Shown: positions 1-6,100 of the stretch, piece by piece | How positions within the stretch are numbered: the stretch's first letter is position 1 | Layout of the letters: the number at the start of each line of letters is the position of its first letter | Origin: a bacterium | Lineage (GTDB): Bacteria > Auribacterota > JABMQX01 | NCBI GenBank assembly: GCA_013203085.1 | Contig: JABMQX010000263.1 | Span: 1-6,360 of the forward strand | Length of the DNA: 6,360 nt | Direction: 5' to 3' | Notes under the pieces: generated by a model | The model's input: only the letters and a program-made list of their open reading frames with translations | What the model was told of the DNA's origin: nothing | Database searches by the model: none | Translations under genes and position numbers: made by a program

Positions 1-1536
1 AATCGGTTCGTCGAGCTTGAGGAACTACGTGAATTTCTCGGCGCCGCCGATCTCTACGTGACCCCGTACCTCAACGAGGCTCAGATCGTCTCCGGCACGC
101 TTGCCTATGCCCTCGGAAGTGGCAAGGCGGTCGTTTCCACTCCCTACTGGTATGCCCAAGACATGCTGGCCGACAAGCGAGGCCGGTTGGTTCCCTTTCG
201 GAGTGCGGAAGACCTCGCTTCGCAATGCATCTACCTGTTCGATAACCCGGTCAAGCGCAACGCGATGCGCAAACGGGCTTACACCTATTCCAGGGAGATG
301 GTATGGAAGGAAGTCGCCCGACAGTACCTGAAGCTCTTCGCCGAAACAAAAGCCGACAGACGGAGAAAACCCCGCCCTGCTTTCAGGCCGCAGAGTTTCG
401 AGCCCTTGGGCGGTGAGCTGCCAGAGATCAACCTGACGCATTTCCGACTTCTCACAGACGACACCGGCATTCTCCAGCATGCCAACTACACAGTGCCCGA
501 CCGGACGCACGGCTATTGCACGGACGACAACGCACGCGCCCTGGTCGCCGTTCTCATGGCTTCAGGACTGCCCCCCGATGACCCTTTACTCAAGGGGCTT
601 GCAGCCATGTACCTCAGCTTCCTGCACCACGCCTTCAACGAGAAGAAAGGTCGGTTTCGAAATTTCATGACCTTCGACCGCAAATGGACCGATGACAGCG
701 GGTCAGATGATAGCCACGGCCGCGCCCTGTGGGCTCTTGGAATGGCTGCGATCTCCGAGCAGAACAAGGGGCAGCGTCGGCTCGCCACGGAACTGTTCCA
801 ACGCGCCCTTCCGGGCGTATTGAAGCTCCCCAGTCCACGTTCTTGGGCCTTTGCCCTCGTCGGCATTCATTATTATCTGAAGCGATTTCACGGCGACTCC
901 GAAGCGAGGCGAGCTCAGAGAGTCCTCGCCCGCCGCCTTTTCAAAGCTTTCAAACAAAACGCGACCGATGATTGGTTCTGGCTCGAGGACACCGTATCCT
1001 ACGTCAGCGGCAAATTCCCTTACGCCCTCCTTCTGTGCGGCGAGGACCTCGCGAAATCGGAAATGACGGAGATGGGGCTTCGCTGCCTCGATTGGCTTGT
1101 CCGCATCCAAACCGGGCCCGACGACAACTGCTTTTCCCCGGTGGGAACAAACGGCTGGTACACGCGAGGCGGTGCTAAGGCGCGCTTCGACCAGCAGCCT
1201 ATCGAGACTCACGCCATGCTCGAAGCTTGCATCGAAGCCTACAACGTTACCCGAAAGGAACACTGGCTCATCGAAGCACGCCGCTGCTTTCAATGGTTCC
1301 TGGGGCGGAACGACCTCCGACTCCTTCTCTACGATTACGCCTCCGGAGGGTGTCGCGACGGACTTCACCCCGATCGGGTCAACGAGAATCAGGGAGCGGA
1401 ATCCACCCTTGCCTGGCTACTCTCGCTCCTCACAATGTACAGACATCGCAGCGAAAGACCCCTCACAACCGCAGCAGAACCCTTCCCGGAAGAAGCTTCT
1501 GCCGTCGCCGCAACCGCCTCCGGAACCGCGAAATGA
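1..1536 (+). CDS. Glycosyltransferase family 4 (C-terminal part) fused to an alpha/alpha-toroid domain; 5' end outside window
   Basis: The frame is open from base 1 and stops at TGA 1534-1536, so 511 residues are visible and the true start lies upstream. Residues 1-113 look like the C-terminal nucleotide-sugar-binding half of a GT-B, family 4 glycosyltransferase: an 'ADLYVTPYLNEAQ' strand-helix, 'GSGKAVVSTPYW', then 'RGRLVPFRSAEDLA'. A basic, proline-rich linker (114-144) leads to a second domain (145-482) typical of six-hairpin (alpha/alpha)6 toroids. Its conserved acidic motifs are TDDNARAL (174-181), DDSHGRALWALG (from 236), LEDTVSYVSGKF (from 328), FDQQPIETHAMLEA (from 396) and ENQGAEST (462-469). 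The last 29 residues are Ala/Pro/Glu-rich and probably disordered. It likely makes or trims a glycan in the cytoplasm; donor and acceptor are unknown. From memory, homologues often lie near GH130 mannoside phosphorylases, but none is visible here. The family call is firm; whether the toroid is a hydrolase, a phosphorylase or only binds glycan is open. Confidence 0.85.
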   Translation, partial: NRFVELEELREFLGAADLYVTPYLNEAQIVSGTLAYALGSGKAVVSTPYWYAQDMLADKRGRLVPFRSAEDLASQCIYLFDNPVKRNAMRKRAYTYSREMVWKEVARQYLKLFAETKADRRRKPRPAFRPQSFEPLGGELPEINLTHFRLLTDDTGILQHANYTVPDRTHGYCTDDNARALVAVLMASGLPPDDPLLKGLAAMYLSFLHHAFNEKKGRFRNFMTFDRKWTDDSGSDDSHGRALWALGMAAISEQNKGQRRLATELFQRALPGVLKLPSPRSWAFALVGIHYYLKRFHGDSEARRAQRVLARRLFKAFKQNATDDWFWLEDTVSYVSGKFPYALLLCGEDLAKSEMTEMGLRCLDWLVRIQTGPDDNCFSPVGTNGWYTRGGAKARFDQQPIETHAMLEACIEAYNVTRKEHWLIEARRCFQWFLGRNDLRLLLYDYASGGCRDGLHPDRVNENQGAESTLAWLLSLLTMYRHRSERPLTTAAEPFPEEASAVAATASGTAK

Positions 1537-1541
1537 ACTCC

Positions 1542-1554
1542 CCGCCGTAGGCGG
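1542..1554. other. Small GC hairpin in the convergent gene junction
   Basis: CCGCC, a three-base loop GTA, then GGCGG form a perfect 5-bp stem six bases after the glycosyltransferase stop codon. The junction between the two convergent stop codons is only 57 bp. No T-run follows on either strand, so this is not a standard intrinsic terminator. It may weakly help to end transcription from either side, or may be chance in GC-rich DNA. Confidence 0.25.
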
Positions 1555-1593
1555 CGTTCGCCACGCCCAAGAACAACACATCGTCGGCCGAAT

Positions 1594-2013
1594 TCACTTC
1601 TTCGGGATTTCGCCCGGGGGCAGCACGGTACATTCGGGCATTTCGCGGAGCTGTGCCTCCGGGCCGGGGGGAGCGTAGATGGCGATGATTTTCATCTGCT
1701 CCCAGCCGGTGTTGACCGTTTCGTGGAAAACGTCCGGCGGGATGTGGATGGATGTGCCGGGGCCGACTTTCTGTCGCTCGTCGCCGACAACCTGAATCCC
1801 TTCTCCGGAGACTACATAGAGAACTTCCTCCACGCCCGGGTGATTGTGGCTGCGATGGCCTTTGCCGGGGTCGAGGATGACCACGCCCATGCTGAATCGC
1901 TCGGCGTTGGTGACCCTCGGCTCGCTGAACCATTTCAGATTTCCCCAATCGAAGACCTGCGTCTCGATCTCTTCCGGGTTGACGAATCTTTTTCCAGGAT
2001 GTTCTTCGGTCAT
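1594..2013 (-). CDS. Small single-domain cupin protein (metal-binding beta-barrel)
   Basis: This is a 139-residue protein, the usual size for a stand-alone cupin. Both conserved cupin motifs are present. Motif 1 spans residues 52-70, with H56, H58 and E63 (or E62) as metal ligands and the E-x6-G ending. Motif 2 spans residues 86-101 as G-x5-P-x-D-x2-H-x3-N, with H97 as the last ligand; Asp stands at the usual Gly position, a common variant. All ligands are kept, so it should bind a divalent metal (Fe, Mn, Ni or Zn). Its role could be isomerase, dioxygenase or sugar/ligand sensor; the sequence does not decide. The proline-rich tail ends in two lysines, and no signal peptide is seen, so it is likely cytoplasmic. 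The ATG at 2013 is chosen because AGGAGG lies 7 bases upstream. The frame stays open further upstream, but that extension is Arg-rich, uncupin-like and overlaps the preceding gene. It lies 47 bp after the TIM-barrel gene, probably in the same operon. Confidence 0.88.
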   Translation of the reverse strand: MTEEHPGKRFVNPEEIETQVFDWGNLKWFSEPRVTNAERFSMGVVILDPGKGHRSHNHPGVEEVLYVVSGEGIQVVGDERQKVGPGTSIHIPPDVFHETVNTGWEQMKIIAIYAPPGPEAQLREMPECTVLPPGEIPKK

Positions 2014-2020
2014 TTTATTC

Positions 2021-2026
2021 CCTCCT
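2021..2026 (-). promoter_or_regulatory. Ribosome binding site of the cupin gene
   Basis: On the minus strand AGGAGG is followed by the 7-base spacer GAATAAA and then ATG at 2013. This perfect Shine-Dalgarno sequence fixes the start and rules out the longer open frame that reaches back into the TIM-barrel gene. Confidence 0.8.
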
Positions 2027-2060
2027 GATGTCGCGGTTTCATAGTGAAATAACGCCAATG

Positions 2061-2894
2061 CTACTGCTCGATCGTTATGGCTTTGAAGTCTCTTACCTGC
2101 TGGGTGATGGCTACCTCCGTCGGGAGGCGCTCGATGCTCGAAGCGCCGAAGAAGCCAACAACGCCGGTTGTCCGCTGTAGGACGTACGCGGCGTCTTCCG
2201 GTTCGGATATAGGGCCTCCGTGGCACAGGCAGATGATGTCGGGCTTAACTTCCCTGGCGGCATCGGACATCTTCTGGACCAGCTCGACAGACTCATCCAG
2301 CGTTTTCGCCGTTGTCGCGCCGATGGCGCCTTTCGTCGTCAGTCCCATGTGAGGAACGAGGACGTCCGCTCCCGCGTCGGCCATAGCCCTGGCATCCTCC
2401 TCCGTGAAAACGTAGGGACACGTCAGAAGTCCCATCTCGTTCGCTTTTCGTATCATTTCCACTTCGAGGACGTATCCCATGCCGGTCTCTTCCAGGTTCT
2501 GCCGGTAAACGCCGTCTATCAAGCCAACGGTAGGGAAGTTCTGCACGCCCGAGAACCCTTCCTCAGTCACTTGCTGGAGAAACACGTCCATCAGGCGAAA
2601 AGGGTCCGTCCCGCAGACGCCAGCCAGCACCGGGGTGTTTTTGACGACGGGCAGAACCTCGTGAGCCATTTCCATGACAATCGCGTTAGCGTCGCCGTAC
2701 GGCAAAAGCCCGGCAAGGGAACCCCGACCCGCCATCCGAAATCGCCCCGAATTGTAGATAATGATTATGTCAACTCCTCCCGCTTCAGCGCATTTCGCCG
2801 AGAGACCGGTCCCGGCTCCTGCTCCGACGATCGGTTTGCCCGCTGCGATTTGCTCCCGCAGGCGATTCAATACCTCCTCTTTCGGAATCCTCAT
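2061..2894 (-). CDS. TIM-barrel enzyme of the phosphoenolpyruvate hydrolase-like family (Tm-1 C-terminal-domain-like)
   Basis: This 277-residue protein is the typical length for the family often named 'phosphoenolpyruvate hydrolase family' or 'TIM-barrel enzyme' (Pfam PEP_hydrolase). Family landmarks are clear: GAGAGTGLSAK (24-34), YNSGRFRMAGRGSLAGLLPYGDAN (47-70), AGVCGTDPF (91-99), GFSGVQNFPTVGLIDG (113-128), GMGYVLEVEMI (138-148), PHMGLTTKG (181-189), LCHGGPI (223-229) and GFFGASSIERLPTE (247-260). These Gly-rich turns sit at barrel strand ends, as in PEP/phosphonopyruvate-type barrels. The same fold forms the C-terminal half of tomato Tm-1. Bacterial members are often found with a separate Tm-1-like ATP-binding (UPF0261) gene, which is not in this window. 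The real reaction is poorly established and the family name should not be read as proof of PEP hydrolysis. No signal peptide is seen, so it is cytoplasmic. The ATG at 2894 has AGGAGG 5 bases upstream; GTG 2939 and ATG 2924 are in frame but lack a good site. It is probably first in an operon with the cupin gene. Confidence 0.9.
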   Translation of the reverse strand: MRIPKEEVLNRLREQIAAGKPIVGAGAGTGLSAKCAEAGGVDIIIIYNSGRFRMAGRGSLAGLLPYGDANAIVMEMAHEVLPVVKNTPVLAGVCGTDPFRLMDVFLQQVTEEGFSGVQNFPTVGLIDGVYRQNLEETGMGYVLEVEMIRKANEMGLLTCPYVFTEEDARAMADAGADVLVPHMGLTTKGAIGATTAKTLDESVELVQKMSDAAREVKPDIICLCHGGPISEPEDAAYVLQRTTGVVGFFGASSIERLPTEVAITQQVRDFKAITIEQ

Positions 2895-2899
2895 GGCAT

Positions 2900-2905
2900 C
2901 CTCCT
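2900..2905 (-). promoter_or_regulatory. Ribosome binding site of the TIM-barrel gene
   Basis: On the minus strand GAGGAGGA precedes the ATG at 2894, with 5 bases between AGGAGG and the start. It favours this start over the in-frame ATG at 2924 and GTG at 2939, which would add 10 or 15 residues (M-R-E-I-S-N-E-E-D-A and upstream) not expected in the family. Confidence 0.75.
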
Positions 2906-2950
2906 CATTCGATATTTCTCGCATGCCATCAACGTTCACTCATTGCCGCG

Positions 2951-2992
2951 ATTATGTTCAACAGAGGCTCCCCGTTCAAGGACGTTTTTTTT
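2951..2992 (-). promoter_or_regulatory. Sigma-70-like promoter for the TIM-barrel/cupin unit
   Basis: Reading the minus strand, an A8 tract (2985-2992) lies upstream of TTGAAC (2974-2979), a 17-base spacer, and CATAAT (2951-2956). The -35 box matches the consensus at 4 of 6 bases and the -10 box at 5 of 6, with the optimal spacing. The A-tract could act as an UP-like element. Transcription would start near base 2944, giving a leader of about 50 bases before the ATG at 2894. That agrees with the chosen start and leaves almost no leader for the GTG at 2939. This was found by eye; the host's sigma factor preference is unknown. Confidence 0.5.
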
Positions 2993-3067
2993 CGCCAATG
3001 GCTAACTCGCTCTTGACCGCGGGCAAAGACTCGGGCCACAAGTGCGCGAACTCACATCGGTCAGCCG

Positions 3068-3098
3068 CTGTTTCTCACAGCAGTCTGTCATGAAACAG
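3068..3098. repeat. Imperfect 31-bp inverted repeat (hairpin or operator-like)
   Basis: On the plus strand the order is CTGTTTC, TC, ACAG, CAGT, CTGT, CAT, GAAACAG. The outer arms pair over 7 bp, an internal loop of 2 and 3 bases follows, and the inner arms pair over 4 bp around a 4-base loop. A competing 5-bp stem (GCTGT/ACAGC, 3067-3081) overlaps the left arm. No T-run follows on either strand, so an intrinsic terminator is not supported. It could be an operator, an mRNA 3'-end hairpin of the exoprotein transcript, or chance. Confidence 0.4.
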
Positions 3099-3198
3099 GC
3101 TAATCGGGAGGCGATGAGAATGCTATTCCGGTTCGCGCTTCAATCGTTGAGGCCCGCCGGGTCGGGGAGAGTGTGGTTGGATGCGGACCAGACTGAAG

Positions 3199-6100
3199 TT
3201 AAGGTGCGTTTTGTACTCGGAAGAATCTCATCCTGTCTGGGCCGAGCTCCCCGCTGTGCCACCACCGATTGTTCAAAACAGATGTTTCGTTCATCCAGGG
3301 GCCGGCCGGTTCGTCGGCGGATTGGACGATGTATTCCTCTGCCAGCCAGGGCTCGGTCTCGATCACGAAGGCGCCCTCCTCCCAGATGAGGTTCTGTCCT
3401 CGACTGATTCTGCAGGTCACGATAAGGCAGGGGCGCTGGGAAACGTCTTCGTAGGACGAGGACCGGAAGTACACGTAACTGCTGGCAGAGGCTGTCAGGT
3501 CGGGGTTGATGAGAAGTCCGTGATTCTGGTGGGAGGAGGACACCCATTTCGAGACCATTTTCGTTATCTTCCACTCCTTGTACTCGTTGATAACGTTTCC
3601 CACGTTGACGAGATCCTCTTGGGGGGCGATGTTGCTTTGAGCCAGAGGTATGTCGTTGTAGAGACCGGGGAAGGGAGTCCAGGCACAACCTGTCCTGTAA
3701 TAACACCCCGTCGCCTCACTCACCACCGGATCAACGCCGACTATTTTATGGACCGATAGGAAACACTCCGGGTCGCCTCCGGATTCGAACATGTACAGGC
3801 GAAGTTTCGCTTCCAGAATTTCGGCGGTCCGCGGGATCGCGGAAAGGTCCCATTTCATAAGGAGCGCACTCCCGGGCTTGCCGACGGGGAAGGTGTAGGC
3901 GCACAGGCTGGCAGATTGGGAGGGGCTGGCGGGCGACTCCTTGCCTGAATCGGAGGGAAAGTCGGTCACGCTAATATAGGTGTCCTGGACCGTATCGGGG
4001 TGGTTGGTTCCGGCGGCGTCTCCCCATTCTTCCTTAAACACGCCTCTCGACGATGCCAGAGTTGCGAACGCCAGACCTTCTGAGACAGCCTCGTTGCCCC
4101 CTGTAGCGTCCCGGCTTATGATTCGGCAGCGATAGTCTGTGCCGGATTTCAGCGCTCTGAGCTGTACGAGATGATTTGTTGTGAGGCGTGTGTCACAAAC
4201 GGTCGTGCTGTAACTTGCCCCTTCGCCATACAGTACGATGGAGGTGGCCGGTTTGTCGGTCATCCACGCAATCCTCGCGCTGGAGTGCCCGACCATCTTC
4301 ACGCTTACGTCTTCCATCACAACGGATGCCCTATCGGACGGAGGGCCTATCGGGCCGATGTATTGTGTGCTCAGGGCCACGTTGTCAATCCGTACTTGAT
4401 TGGCTGCGGAGACCTCCGGCACAGCGATGTGCAGCCACAGGCAGTTCAGCTTGAGGGCCTCTGTCAATCGCCAGGGCAAGCCCGCCCAGTATCCGGCGAG
4501 CTGTCCATCTACCCAGAAAGCCTGCTCGCCGTCATCCAGCCCCGGTGTGTTGGCGCGAATCATCATCTCCATGCAGTACCAGCGGTCGCCCTCAATGAGC
4601 GGAGACGGATTCGAGCTGAAAACGTTGCCGGGCCAGTGCACATCCTTGAAACCATCCCCGTCGTCGTCGTAGAGGGTCGGCTTCATGCCGAGGTAGTAGG
4701 TGTAGAGGATCGCTTTTCCGGGGGGAGGAACCCTCCCCCAGTCCGTCGTCAAGTTCAAGCTGGAGCGGAAGTAATCGTAGCCGTTCGGGTTGACGTCCCC
4801 GACCCTATAAAACTCTCCCGTAGAATCCGCTGCGAGAGCTACAAACTGGAGAAGATTGCCCTGGTCAAACCCGGGGGCGAATCGGACGTACCATCTGCAA
4901 TAAAGGGTGTCCACTGGAGCGAAGTGCTTGACCAAACCGGCGCCCAGCCCGCGAGTGGCGCCGAGGTGAAGAACCTTCCTCCCGCTGGAACCGGGAAGAG
5001 ACGCCTCGACGATAGCCAGGTCGCCCGTGGCTATCTCGTTAAAGTTGTCGGTGTTGCCCCAGTTCGGGAAGTTCACGTCTCCATCCTCAAAATCCTCGAA
5101 GAAAAAGACATTTGGGTCCGACGACGCCGGGTCCTCATCGGATTTCGCTGTGGAGAACTCGTATCTTTCCCGATACATGATGTTCGGCGGAAAATGAAGG
5201 TCTTGAGCGTCAATGGTCACAACAATCGTTCCCCCGTAAGCGAAATCAGCCGGAGGATCGTAGCTGACAAGGTAGTCCGCAGGCGTCCCCGTGATGGAGG
5301 GCACGACAGGCGAGCCGTTTACTGTCATGACAATGGACGACTGATCCACACCATCCCCTCCATCAGTGATGTGAAAAGAGATGTCGGTGTGAACCGGAAC
5401 CCCCACCGCACCCTTCGCAGGCGTGTGACCTGAGGTTGACGGCGGAGTTCTGTCCGGCTCGGCCAGAGTTGTGAAACTGTAGGTCTGTCGAGGCATCATA
5501 TTGGGCGGAGAAGCCAGATCTTGGGCATCTATGCTCACCGTGACGCTCGTGCTGTATCCGAAATCCGATGAGGGATTGTAGCTGACCAGATAATCTGCTG
5601 GCGTGCCGGTGATGGCGGGCGCCACAGAGGCTCCGTTCACCGTCAGGAGGATGGAGGACTTATCGACTCCCTCGCGGGCATCAGTGATGTGGAATGAAAT
5701 GTCTGTATCAATGGGAACATCCACAGCCCCTCTTGCAGGTAAATGACCGGAGGTGAAAGGAGGCGTGTTGTCCACCACGGAGACCCTCCTGGTCTTTTCG
5801 TCGGCGGCATTTCCGCTCGAATCGCTGACATTGTAGTGCAAGATGTAACTGCCGAGGACAGTGTGGACAACCGAACCCGTTACCACAACATTCGCGGTGA
5901 TCTCTCCGTCGTGGTTATCAGTTGCAGTGTATCCCGGCTCAGCGTAAGGAGTTCCCACGTCCAGGGTCATCGGGCTGTCGCCCAACAGGGCGATCATGGG
6001 AGCACCGGTATCCACTACACTGACCGTCCTTGTCTTCTCGTCGGCGGCATTTCCGCTCGAATCGCTGACATTGTAGTGCAAGGTGTAACTGCCGAGGACA

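Larger units (their letters stand above)
2895..3198. other. 304-bp intergenic region between exoprotein and TIM-barrel genes
   Basis: Both flanking genes read on the minus strand. The gap holds the ribosome binding site and putative promoter of the TIM-barrel gene and an imperfect palindrome at 3068-3098. The latter lies about 100 bases after the exoprotein stop codon. No intrinsic terminator with a T-run was found for the exoprotein gene. Short open frames in the gap, on both strands, lack ribosome binding sites and recognisable protein features. No tRNA or recognised riboswitch was seen. Confidence 0.6.

Noticed and set aside
703..1368. Minus-strand open frame (221 codons) opposite the glycosyltransferase-toroid gene
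   Set aside because: It is antisense to conserved toroid motifs, has no ribosome binding site and shows no family resemblance; it is explained by GC-rich codon use on the plus strand.
2014..2226. N-terminal extension of the cupin frame back to 2226
   Set aside because: It overlaps the end of the TIM-barrel gene, codes for an Arg-rich stretch unlike cupins, and the ATG at 2013 has a perfect AGGAGG.
2985..2992. T8 run on the plus strand as an intrinsic terminator
   Set aside because: No usable stem lies before it on the plus strand, and no plus-strand gene ends nearby. It fits better as an A-tract of the minus-strand promoter.
3002..3091. 29-codon, Cys-containing minus-strand open frame in the intergenic gap
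   Set aside because: No Shine-Dalgarno sequence precedes its ATG, and its start lies in the palindrome; the length and composition fit chance.
4171..5433. Long plus-strand open frame (420 codons) opposite the exoprotein gene
   Set aside because: Its translation shows no recognisable domain and is rich in Arg/Val/His as expected for an antisense shadow. The minus-strand frame has clear Ig, ConA-like and FN3 features across the same bases.
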